Assembly (NCBI GenBank): GCA_005765155.1
Contig: VCCP01000002.1
Location: 3,596,001 to 3,660,000 of the forward strand
Direction: 5' to 3'
Source: Zelopaecilomyces penicillatus
Lineage: Eukaryota; Ascomycota; Sordariomycetes; Hypocreales; Pseudodiploosporaceae
Length of the DNA: 64,000 nucleotides
Shown here: positions 9,954 to 20,560 of the stretch, one piece after another
Position numbering within the stretch: position 1 is the stretch's first letter
Layout: each line of letters begins with the position of its first letter
Made by a program: the position numbers and the translations under genes
Notes under the pieces: generated by a model
The model's database searches: none
Seen by the model: the letters and a program-made list of their open reading frames with translations, nothing else
Told to the model about the DNA's origin: nothing

Positions 9954-12461
9954 TCAAGGTGGCACAGAGGTTTGTGTTGGCCTCAGCGATGTTCGGTATC
10001 TTTTTGGCTCTGGCTCGTGTTCCTCTTTGACGGAACTGAACGGACGCTTTGATGCATCTGTAACCGCGGGTCTATACAAGAATTTGTCAACAAACTCATC
10101 AGTATCAATGGTCAAATCAATGACCACTTTGCTTTCCGAAGGTGCTACTGATTGAGCATAGCTCCAAGTAGATCGGCCTTCCGTGCTAGGTGCTGCCGTG
10201 GTGGGCCGATCTAACCCTGCAGTGAAAAATAAGGGGCTCTCTGAATGTCTTGTCTGGGAAAGGTGCTGGTTGGACATGTTATAAGAATGGCTGGAGTCTA
10301 GGCTTTCCTCACTTGACTGTCGGTGAGAGTTACTATCATCATCAGACTCCACAAATAGTGGACTTTCTTCTCGGCTGCCTGGATACCTTTGCTCCTCCTC
10401 GTTGCCCGTAAGATCGATGCAATTAGTAGAGCTATCCTCTGGAACAATGGTGGAGCCATCGTCGCTATCGCAATCATCGCTGTCATCGTCCGCATCACCA
10501 TCAGTATCAGCGTCACTATCAGTAATATCTTCATCTTGTAAGCATAGATTTCCCAGAGCTGAAACGGCGCCTGCGGTCATCGTCGAATATACGCTTTGGG
10601 AACTGGATTGTAAATCATGCCCATGAAGGACTTCAAGCTCAGCGGGATCTTCTTGCGATTGTGCGTCTGAGTCGTCGCCAGAATCCATATCAGTATCTGA
10701 GTCAGGGTCTGATGCGGATGAGGAGTCTGAGTCAGAACTCTGCTGCTCATCGTTTGGTCCTGGCGACCCAGGCTGGTGACCTGTTTTCTCATTTGCGTTA
10801 GTTGAGACAAATTTCTCAAGAATCTGCCAATCTTCTTCTTGTGCCTCGTGGCCGGGGAGTAGGGGAGCAAGATTTCTGAGCTGCGACAAGTAACTCTCGT
10901 GGTCTGTTTTTGGTCTCCGCACAGCGTTGTTTACATCCATGATGAACGTAAAGTCTCGCACCAGATAGTATTTGCCCCTGGCCCCCATCTCTAGCCATTT
11001 TGCGAAATCCCAAAATTCTACCGACTTCAATCCTCGAAGACATTGGATATAGTCAAGTCCCTGAAGTGTTCTAAGTGAACGAAACAGCCTGAAATTCGGT
11101 TGCTGGTAAATCTTGCCCTTCATAAAATGTATGACACTTCGCGTCTCATGTTTACGACGCATATACTCTTTGCAGGACTCATGCAAATGGACGCCAATGG
11201 TTTGAAGTCGCCTTGCTTCAGGAAGATACAGCAAGGGCTCTGTACGACGGGAAATAAATTTCCCTCGTTGATTAGGCTTGTAGGTGAGCACCTGTGATCC
11301 AATCCATAGAATCTCGATGTGTTGAACACGCTGAAGTTTTGCTCCGATCCCATTCGCAAAGCGACCCTATTCGCCCAGCGAGGAGAAAGCAAATTTGTTT
11401 TCACCATAGAAAAGATGGCTACCCCAGAAATTCCAGGTCTTGCAGACAAGAAGCGAAGCAAGTATGACTTGTGGATTTGTTCCGTAGGCGATACTGACTT
11501 CGGCTTTCCCAACGTGAAAACGGTGGAACAGACTTTCGTTGCCACTAACATCACGGGGCACTTCGTCAAGCGGATAATAAGGATCTAGCCGAGATATTGC
11601 ATGGACGATCTCGCCGCCAAAGATAAGGCAATGTTTGAGAATCTCGAATTGTAAACTTGCCGGGAGGCCAACTGCAGGGCATGGGGCTGAGACTTGTTCC
11701 TGAGAATTGTGATTTGGCAAATCAAAGCCAGGTTCGCTGGTCAAGGGGTCGGGTTGGTGTTGGGTTTCATCTGCCGTTGGTGCCCTCAGTTTCAGGTATG
11801 GATGAAGATTGCGGAGATTTGGCGACGAGTTTCCCTCACAGCAAGCCAATTTGTAAACCTTCATCCAATCTTCTGGGATAACTTTTTGTTTTTTAATGCG
11901 ATCGGGCCAAGTCTTGAATTTGCCACTAGAGTTAGCACCTGAAAAGTCAATCAGGAGGCAAGGGTTCTTTATGCTTACAGCAGTGTGTCTCTGCCTGCCG
12001 CGGCCTTTCAGTTTTTCAATTTCTTCCTTGAGTTGCGCAATCTTGTGATCTCGGTTTTTAATCTCATGGAGCAGCCCTTTCTTGTCCTCTTCAAGATAGT
12101 AAATCTCTCTTTTTCTATCATAAGATTTTTCATGCAGATCCTGCCAAGATTTTAAGCAATTACTGGAGGGACAATTTCTCTGGATCTTAAATTCTTCTTC
12201 GGCATCCGAGTCGCTGACGTTCGGATCGGACCCTGGGGGGGGGCGACCTGACTCAATGCTAATGATACTCGATGCGTCGTCTTCTTCATCGGCATTACCT
12301 TCGTTAAGAGAGCTGGCATTCAAAGCCGGATCCGCGACGGAAGTGGCATTTGCCTCAGGGACGGAGACGTCCATGTCAATACTTTCGTCATCTGCCACAA
12401 GCTCTTCGCTACCTGCTTCGTCAGATGTGAGGTCCCAAACGGGAATGTCCTCGTTATCCAT
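9954..12461 (-). pseudogene. F-box-like protein with SUMO-interaction-like motifs; 835-codon frame broken by one in-frame TAG
   Basis: One continuous frame runs from ATG 12461 to the stop at 9954, interrupted only by TAG at 11369-11367 (codon 365). The interruption falls inside a smooth family-like segment: LLVCKTWNFWGSHLFYGEN, KFAFSSLGE, TAG, GRFANGIGAKLQRVQHIEIL. Other parts: an acidic N-terminus, a coiled coil around residues 110-155 (EIYYLEEDKKGLLHEIK), an F-box-like helix pair (LPASLQFEILKHCLIFGGE), and a long acidic Ser/Asp-rich C-terminal half. VWDLTSDE, NCIDLTG and VVIDLTIDTDE resemble SUMO-interaction motifs followed by acidic residues. I found no in-frame intron that removes the TAG. 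The locus may be a young pseudogene, a recoded or mRNA-edited gene, or carry a sequencing error. If read through it would be a nuclear or SCF-type adaptor; the function is not known. Confidence 0.65.
11367..11369 (-). other. In-frame TAG codon inside the F-box-like gene
   Basis: The minus-strand context is GGC GAA TAG GGT CGC TTT. Open frame continues for 364 codons upstream and 470 codons downstream with the same family-like character. U precedes and G follows the A. Editing that A to I would give UIG, read as UGG (Trp). Confidence 0.85.
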
Positions 12462-14123
12462 AGCAGCAAAGTCAATCCAAGTTGCCGCGACGTAAAAGGC
12501 GGAAGCACTTCATCCGCTAAGTAGATTAGTAAGTAAATGTTTAATACTTAGCCTACTAGAGAAGAATCATGGTGACGTACAAGTAGAAGAAGAATAATAA
12601 TAATAATGTTATCAAATGCTCGCATTAGTTCAGAATTTCGGATAGGCCAAAGGTGCTTTGCACAGCAGGGGTGCATGTGCTTCAGCAGAGGGGTGTGTGG
12701 AGAAAAGAAATGGAGAAGCAGGGGAAATGGGGGGGTGGTAACAATAATCAAGAGACAAAGTTCGGAAGAAGGAATATCCGCACGCGCTCCAGTGCTCATG
12801 GGCACGTACCAGGTTCCACAGTAAGTACCTATAGTATGTATCTAGCACCTAATAGGTACCTAGGTACTCCGTACCTGCTTCAAGAAAGATGAAGCAGAAA
12901 TGCAAAAATGCTGATTATTGGTACCTACTACTAATGATGGGCTGCAGATTGGTAAAAATCAATGGCCTTTGCCAGCAGGCAAAATACACTACTGCTATCA
13001 ATTACACACTATGTATTGCAGGGGTTATTTGTGCAGCGATAACCGGATTTGCGCCTCATTTACGCAGCGTTTATCATCATCACTGCCGCCCTTTCAGAAC
13101 GTTGACACTCTAGGGTGGCTGTAGAGGAACCAGCCTGTAGCCAAAAATTGAACCGACCCAAGCACTTCAGTTTCTTCACCACTATGTCAGTGTATACTGG
13201 CGGCAGGGTTTTGGATTATAGGACATGGTGTGCGTAAAAGTGAACAAACCAAAATACGAACCCAAGTACAAATCTAGAACACAAGGCGGTAATGTTGGTC
13301 AAATGATGATATTGAATCAAGCATATTGCATATAGTAATAGCTTGCAATCGGAGCAGTAAACCTAGATAAAGGGACTTTACTATTGTCATTAGGACACAA
13401 TGATTATGATTATCGGATTTAGTCATAATAAAGGTTAGTATTTAATTCGTATCATACTGTAGGTACCCTAGCAGGATCATTAATCCAGTCTTTTTAACTT
13501 TGAAGTACACTAGCGCGAATTTGTATATGTAAGCAGGCTGTGTACGTAAGTGCGTGAATACGTAATTAACAACTGTAGCCAAGCAAGCAGCCAAGCTAAA
13601 GACCATGGTCATGGGCGGCATCTCCTCCACGACCTCGACAATATTCGCGTTCGACTTCGCCACTACAAGGACGTAAAGCCCTTCATTAACGCTCATAGGC
13701 CGCTCACCAACCGCACGTCACCTAAAACTGGCGAAGAGATCGACTGTTGACCTTGCCTCAATCTCAAACGGTGCCTGTTCGACGCCGTTTCTACGATCCC
13801 TCACCCCACGCTCGTCGCCCGCAACTTCATCCACTCGTGACAGATTGGCTCAGCCGCCCGAACTAGAGTCCCGGTCAGCCTTTATCTAGAGACCCTCGGG
13901 GTTTCCCTTGTGGTAAAGTCTTCAGATCTTCCTACAATTTTGCAATCGCTTGTGGTTGGAGGCGCTCCCACTCCTCAGTTATCTCTCTCCCTGTTTTTGG
14001 GTTGTCGTGTGTATTGCGACATAGCCTTATCGCCATCCCGGAGTCCGCGCGAGACTTCCATTTCATTGTCCGGCCACAAGCGCCACGTTTTATTTATCGC
14101 ATTGGACATAATAATCGCCTATC
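12462..14123. other. Divergent intergenic region, F-box-like gene / epsin
   Basis: 1.66 kb separate the two divergent starts. I see no gene. It contains palindromic words built from GGTACC, CCTAGG and TACTCCGTA around 12850-12876, and AT-rich stretches between 13,260 and 13,450. The last few hundred bases before 14124 are CT-rich, as is usual for fungal 5' leaders, and probably form the epsin leader. Confidence 0.5.
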
Positions 14124-15991
14124 ATGTCGAAGGTTATGCGAAGCGTGAAAAATGTGACCAAGGGTTATTCCGGTACCCAGGTCAAGGTCAGAGAAGGTTT
14201 GGCGCAATACTCCTTACATCCTGCGCAAGTCATTTGGGACTAATCCTCTTTTTGTGCAGCAACAAGTAATGATCCATGGGGACCGACGGGCACACAGATG
14301 AGTGAGATTGCTCAGATGACGTTCAACACGTATGTATTTGTCTTGATGCCCCGCCTATCGGACATCGGCTAACATAACCATCCTTCAGATCGACTGAGTT
14401 CTACGACATTATGGACATGCTAGACAAGCGACTCAATGACAAGGGCAAAAATTGGCGGCACGTTCTCAAGGCCCTGAAAGTTCTCGACTACTGCCTACAC
14501 GAAGGCTCAGAATTGGTTGTGACTTGGGGTCGTCAGAACATCTACATTATCAAAACACTGAGAGAATTCCAATATATTGATGAGGAAGGCCGTGACGTTG
14601 GTCAAAATGGTACGGCTGATCCCTCGTACTAAAATAGCATGTACTGACAATTAGAAGTCCGTGTGGCTGCGAAAGAACTCACTGCACTCATTCTCAACGA
14701 AGAGCGACTACGAGCGGAACGGAGTGACCGAAAGTCTTGGAAGTCTCGTGTGACTGGCTTGGAAGAATACGCACCACAGCAAGCCGAACAATCTCAGCGC
14801 CGACCACGGGAGAGGCGGGCCCCAGCCACTGAGGAGGAGGATGCCGAGTACCGGCTGGCTATTGAAGCCAGCAAGTATCAGGAGGAAGAGGACAAGAGGA
14901 TGAGACAGGGTCGGGTCGAGGTGACAGACGACGATGATCTGGCTAAAGCTATCAAACTCAGCCAAGAAGAGGAAGAAAGGAGACGCCGTGAGCTGGAAGA
15001 AACCAACGCCTCATCTCTGTTTGACGATGACATCCCGCGAACGACACAACCGCAACCCACTGGCCTCAATCATGGATATCAGCAGGGCAATCCTGTCGAT
15101 TTCTTCGCCAATCCTATTGAACAGCCCGGAATGCAAAACCAGCCTACTGGATATATGACCAATGCCTATACCGGATTCCAGCAGCCACAACAAACGGGTT
15201 GGCAACCAAACTACAACAGTGGCATTGGCACAGATAATTATCTTTCGGTGCCAATGGGCAACAATCAGCAGCAGCAACAGTTGGCAAACCAACAGCAACT
15301 TCTCCAGCAGCAGCAGTTTGCACAGCTGCAGTTGCAGCAACAACAGCAGCAACAACAGCAGCAACAACAGTTGCAGTTACAGTCTCCACTACCATCAGAA
15401 CCAGCCCTGCAGCCAGGAAGCAACAATCCTTGGGCTACAACTAGCAATCAACAGAATCAACAATCACTCAAGCCGACCCCCACCGGCTCCAATAATCCTT
15501 TTGCTCAGTTCAATCGACCCCAGTCCGCTCGGCCAACAACCTCTTCTTTAGGTTCTCTGCCTGAGCAGAAAACGTTATCGACATTTAACCAACCACCGCA
15601 ACAAAACGCAGTGACGTTTAGTCAACCACAGCAGTCTTTCAACCCTCCACAGAAAGAGCTCAGTGAGCATGAGATTAAATTGAATGCATTGCTGGCATCT
15701 GGCGACGGTATGGACACCTACGGCAACACAGGAGACTTGCGTATTCCTGCCCAGCATACAGCCCCTGGTACCTTTGTCAATAGCGCCGGTGCGGGTCTCC
15801 AACGCTTGAACCAAGAGGCAACTGGCAACAATCCCTTCCTGCGACAGCAGTTTACAGGCATGCCTAGCCTCACATATGGTGGACAGCCCTCAAACCCTCC
15901 AGGGCTCGCTGGTTCAGGCAGTAATAATCCATTCGGGGGCCAGCAGCGAACACAACAACAGGGTCAAGGACACGATCTCATCCAGTTCTGA
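14124..15991 (+). CDS. ENT1: Epsin (ENTH-domain endocytic adaptor), 566 aa
   Basis: Four exons: 14124..14196, 14260..14329, 14389..14609 and 14655..15991; all joins are in frame. The ENTH domain covers about residues 1-140 (SKVMRSVKNVTKGYSGTQVK, ATSNDPWGPTG, FYDIMDMLDKRLNDKGKNWR), the PIP2-binding superhelix of epsins. Two ubiquitin-interacting motifs follow (EYRLAIEASK and DDDLAKAIKLSQEEEE). Then comes a Gln-rich region, at least three Asn-Pro-Phe motifs that bind EH-domain proteins, and a clathrin-box-like LIQF at the extreme C-terminus. It links ubiquitinated cargo, membrane lipid and clathrin at endocytic sites of the cell cortex. The length and domain order match yeast Ent1/Ent2. The first ATG of the ENTH frame was taken as the start. 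Confidence 0.93.
15262..15381 (+). repeat. CAG/CAA polyglutamine tract in epsin
   Basis: Mixed CAG and CAA codons encode interrupted Gln runs, the longest about eleven residues. It is a disordered linker between the UIMs and the NPF motifs. Homopolymeric Gln with mixed codons is moderately stable but often length-polymorphic. Confidence 0.85.
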
Positions 15992-16740
15992 TTACCCCTT
16001 ACTTTTATTTTTATTTTTTACATCATTTTATTTGGCCCTATTTCGAGACACTCCAAAACCCTACATCGACCGCGTGATTTTTTGTTTGTCTCTTTCGCAG
16101 AATCATACCTCACCTCACAATGAGGACAAAAATGCTTCCTTCATGATGGCTGTGTTGCAGGTCTCAGCATGTCTCTTACAGTACTGTTGGATTGGTGGAA
16201 GTTTTACGGAGGGGACAAAGAGTTGCGATGGAATAAGAATCGTCTTTTTACAGGGTCATATGTAGGTTATCTAGACAGCGCGCCTCCCCCTCGATCCAAC
16301 TTCCCAGTCCGATTTCCATTTCGATTCAAAATGATTTATATTTTCTTCTCGTTAAGTGTCGTAGCCGAAATGCATCCGCTTATCCCAGAGCGTGCGCTCA
16401 TTTTCCAAGCCAATCCAGCGGCTTAACCTTGTCTCACGGTCCCTGTGTACATTAACAACAGGTGTCAGATGTTGCAGCTCCCAGTCGATTCACATATAGT
16501 TTTTCTGTGCCTATTAGGTTGCCTGCTGGGTTGTCCTATCAATGTCTGTGTCGCCATTGTAATGTGTTGTGTCTACATCTCCCGGATGGTGTTGATGGAG
16601 GTAAACAGAACTAGATGTTAGATGTGAATTACTCGTACTTTTTTCTTTTCAATTTTGAGGTGGTTGGTATCGGTATGGGCCATCGGTTGTGCTTTGTATT
16701 GGGCCGCATCTGCGACCACTTTGCTCTGCCGAAAGGCAGC
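15992..16740. other. Convergent intergenic region, epsin / centrin
   Basis: 749 nt between two convergent stops. No coding or RNA gene is recognised. T-rich stretches just after 15991 (TTATTTTTATTTTTT) suit an epsin 3' UTR. Confidence 0.5.
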
Positions 16741-17404
16741 CTATCCTGCCTCCTCCATCATTTGAATGAATTCCTCTATGTTGACGCCGCCCTTGCCATC
16801 GTGATCGAGATGTTCTATCATGCTTTTGATCTCTTCATCTGACATTGTGCGCTCTTCTTTGATATCCTGGGCAAGATGTCGCATATCGTCAAGAGATATG
16901 ATGCCGTCTTGATCATAATCAAACATGTTGAAGACTTTCATTGCCTCCTCACGTGGATCTCGGTTGGCTATGAGTTTGGCGGCGCACATTCTGAACTGGT
17001 CTGGGTAGACGTGAAGACGGTTGACTGGACAGCTGTGCGGATCTTGCCAATCTGGAGGTATTGAGCCGTACGTCTCTAGCTCTCTGAAGTATTCGGGTTT
17101 GGACATGTCAAAACCTAAAGCGGCCAAGGAGTGCCTAAACTCGTAACTGTTTAACCACCCCTTCTTCTTCATATCCATCAAGTCAAACTAGGAGTGCTGT
17201 GAGCTCAAGCCATCGAGAGGCACAAATAATAGTAATCTCGTGCTGACTTACGACTTCGTCCATGTGTTCCCGGTCCTCGTCTGCAACTGTTGCATAGTCC
17301 TGGTTAGCTGCTAGCTGTTGCGCAGCTTGGGGCCGGTGCTGATTGGATGAGCCTTGAATCTGTCGCGAGGAGAAGGGCGGTCTGGGTGTTGTGTGGGAGT
17401 TCAT
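16741..17404 (-). CDS. CDC31: Centrin / Cdc31-type EF-hand protein, 199 aa
   Basis: Two exons: 17404..17252 and 17187..16741, with a 64-nt intron; the join gives EHMDEVFDLMDMKKKGW. After a Ser/Gln-rich N-terminal extension of about 35 residues come four EF-hand units. The first two have degenerate loops. The third has the canonical loop FDYDQDGIISLDD. The fourth (LDHDGKGGVNIEEF) is nearly canonical. The spacing and the DEEIKSMIEHLD helix fit centrins, which bind Sfi1 at the spindle pole body half-bridge, act in mRNA export with Sac3, and act in nucleotide excision repair. It lies head to head with the nucleoporin gene, which is also nuclear-envelope related. The ATG at 17404 is the first ATG of the frame. 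Confidence 0.92.
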
Positions 17405-18472
17405 TTTTGTGACGGGAGTAGCCTCTGGCGCTCCCAAAGCTATTTAGAAAAATGGGTATGAACCGAGGGCAAGAGAGCATGTATTGAGCCAGCAATTCGA
17501 CTAGCAAGATGCGGAATTTGAGTGTAGTTGCAGTGCTGCAGGTCTATTGTAGACACTTAATCGTGTGTAGGAATAACCATTCGGGCGTCTGCCAGTGGAC
17601 TCGTGCACTGAGATGAGTAACGGCTGTTTGAGTGGACAAGGAAGGAAGAATTCAGGAGTGACAAGATGCGATGCGATGCGACGCGACGGCCGCTCAACGC
17701 GCGCTCTTGGGTGCTTCGGGGTGCAGTGGGTGGCCAAGCCTGGCGCTTTCGAGGGACTTGTTGACAGTAGCACAGCCTTGACCCGGTGTGTATACCTGCT
17801 AACCAAGTATCTTGTAGGCAGCAGCGCAGGCAGCATTGACTTGCTTAGCAAGTAGCCAAATGACTGCTTTTGATTGGCCTGAATTAGTCATCGTTAGCTT
17901 CTCAGCCAATAGGGCCCAAAATTTTGGGCTGAGGCAGCAACCCCGTGTGGCCGACTAGCAGCAACCAGACACGAAAAAAGCTGGCTGGTAGATGAAGACC
18001 TTACCTGAGCCGACCTATCTCATTGTTGCTACCTGCTCCCACGGGTACTCCATCGTCACCAGGTCGAGGTGATAAAAAGGGCGCGCAACCCTATCGCCTC
18101 TTTGCGCTGCTCGACACGACAGCGTCTCGTTCTTTCATTTTCTGTTCACCTTACGTCTCTCCTTGGCCGTTTAAAGGGTCGCCACCCGTCGCGACACTCC
18201 GTCATCGTGGTCCTACCTAGACGGACTTTGTCCCTGGTGCGCGCGCTTCTCCTTGCTCCAAGACACCTGGCAGCTTGGAGCTCCTTATCCGAACTTGAGT
18301 TTCTCTATCGAATTGGACTTCACATGCGCACATACTGGCCCATTTTACCTGGATCTTCTCTTTACTGCCAGATTGGCTGCTGGCTAGGATCCCTCTCCTA
18401 GGCACGCGACAAGCCACTTGAGAGGTCATCTTTAGGGGAATCTACTCCCGCAACACCCCAACACCAGTAACC
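17405..18472. other. Divergent promoter region, centrin / nucleoporin
   Basis: 1,068 nt between the divergent starts; no gene is seen. A repeated GATGCGATGCGATGCGAC segment lies near 17665. CT-rich sequence fills the 300 nt before the nucleoporin ATG, typical of a fungal 5' leader. Whether the two genes share regulation cannot be judged. Confidence 0.5.
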
Positions 18473-20560
18473 ATGTCGTTCGGTGGCGGTGGATTTGGAG
18501 GTGGCTTCGGCCAAACCAACAATCAACCGTCAGGTGGTTTTGGTGGATTTGGCTCTAACAACACCGCCAACAACAGCACGACAGGTTTGCTTCCCCGTCT
18601 TAGTTCGAACTATTGCCATGCCGTAGATACTGATGAGCTCCCGATTAGGTTTCGGTTCCAACAATGCTGGTGCGTTTGGCTCAACCAATAACACAGGTGG
18701 CGGTTTGTTTGGAAACAACAACAATAACAACAATACTGGTGGCTTCGCATCCGCTGCGGGTAAGTCTTCACTTGACAATCTGAGGCACACAACTATCCTT
18801 TGCTATATCTTTCCTCCTTGCATCTCAATTGACTATCACTGACAAGGTTACAGGTGGGTTTGGAGCAAACACTACTGGCGGTTTTGGCAAACCAGCATTT
18901 GGCTCTACTACTAGTAGCACCACCCCCGCTGGCGGTCTTTTTGGATCATCCAACAACACTGCCTCAACAGGATTTGGTGGATTCGGTGGAACGAGCAATA
19001 CAGCCTCAGCTTTTGGAAGCAATACTGCCAACACAACTACCGGAGGGATGTTTGGCGGCAACAACAAGCCCGGATTCGGGGCTACGAACAACACAGGAGG
19101 CTCCTTATTTGGCGGCACTAACAACGCCAACACCAGTAACACTAGCACCGGAACTGGTTTTGGAGGATTTGGAGCTACCAATACACTTGGTGCTGCTGGT
19201 ACAGGAGACCCGCCTGGTACAGGAGGTACCCCTTTTCAGGCCTTCACCGAGAAGGAGGCGAACAGCAGCTCGAACCAAACCAATTCCTTCCAAAATCTCA
19301 TATTTCAGGATCCTTACAAGAAGTGGTCAGCCGAAGAGCTCAGGTTGGCGGATTACGTGCAGGGACGGCGTCATGGCAATGCTAGCGGGGCTGGCGCGTT
19401 TGGCGTGAGTTCGGGGTTTGGTGGTGGTTTTGGTGCCAACACCCAACAGCAAAACACTGGTGGATTTGGCGCAACGCCGGCAACTGCTACAGGAGGTGGC
19501 CTATTTGGAGCTGGCAACACTAATACAGCCGCTGCTGCTACGAGCTCCGGCTTTGGCCAGACTGCAACTGGAGGCTTCGGCAACATCAACAACAATGCTG
19601 GTGGTGGATTATTCGGTGCCGCCAATAAACCTGCTGGCGGTTTGTTCGGCGGCAATGCGCAGCCTCAACAAAGCGGCGGCTTATTTGGAAACAAAGCCGC
19701 TGCGACTGGCTTTGGTGCCTCGACCACAAATACGACAGGCGCATTCGGCGCGACCAATACCAATACAAACACAGCCGGGGGCTTGTTCGGTGCCGGTAAT
19801 CAACCCAAACCCCAGGGAACTGGGTTCAGCTTCGGTAACACGGCTACCAACACAGCCGGTGGTGGTCTTTTTGGAAACAGCGCGGCAAATAACACTCAAG
19901 CGACAGGCGGTCTCTTTGGAAATAATGCCGCGGCCGCAAACAACAACACGGCTGCCGGTGGCCTCTTTGGGAACAATAACGCTGGCAATGCACAAGCTGC
20001 CGGTGGACTCTTTGGAAATGCCAACTCTAACAGTAATGCGGCGGGGGGTGGTCTTTTTGGCAACAACCAAGCAAAGCCAGCGACTGGAGGCCTTTTCGGC
20101 TCCAACACTGCAGCTCCCAACAGCGGAGGTGGCCTGTTTGGAAATGCCCCTGCCCAGCAGCAGAACACAGCTGGCTTTGGTGCTGCCGCGAACACGGGCG
20201 GTGGTCTCTTCGGCGCAAAGCCTACTACCGGCAGTCTCTTCGGCGCAAGCACCACGGCTCAGAATACTGCCGCGGGGGGCACTGGGTTGTTTGGAGGTCT
20301 TGGATCGAACAACCAGGCTCAGCAAACTACTGGCAACGGAATGTTCGGATCAGCAAACCAGCAGCAAAAGCCAAGCATGTTTGGTAACAGCACGCAGGCA
20401 GCAGGCGGCGGGCTCTTTGGCGGCCAGAACACTCAGAACCAGGGATCTTCACTTTTCGGCGGCAGCACCAACAATCAACAGCAACAAGGCAATGGTTTAG
20501 GTGGATCTTTTCTCGGTAATTCACAGCAGTCTAATAATGCTCCTCAAGGTTTGACTGCCA
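18473..20560 (+). repeat. FG/GLFG repeat region of the nucleoporin
   Basis: Dozens of Gly-Leu-Phe-Gly and Phe-Gly units are separated by Asn/Gln/Thr/Ala-rich spacers, carried by exons 1-3 and interrupted by the GLEBS-like segment around 19310-19370. The repeat also keeps other frames open, which gives long false frames in both strands. Confidence 0.9.

Noticed and set aside
11367..11470. Intron that would remove the in-frame TAG
   Set aside because: GTAGCC to AATAG is 56 nt, GTAGCC to TTCAG 92 nt, GTGAAA to TTCAG 74 nt, all changing the frame; the only in-frame option starts with a poor GTCTGC donor and removes a conserved segment.
19418..20500. 360-codon frame in another phase of the nucleoporin
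   Set aside because: Produced by the FG/GLFG repeat; the third-base pattern supports the annotated frame.
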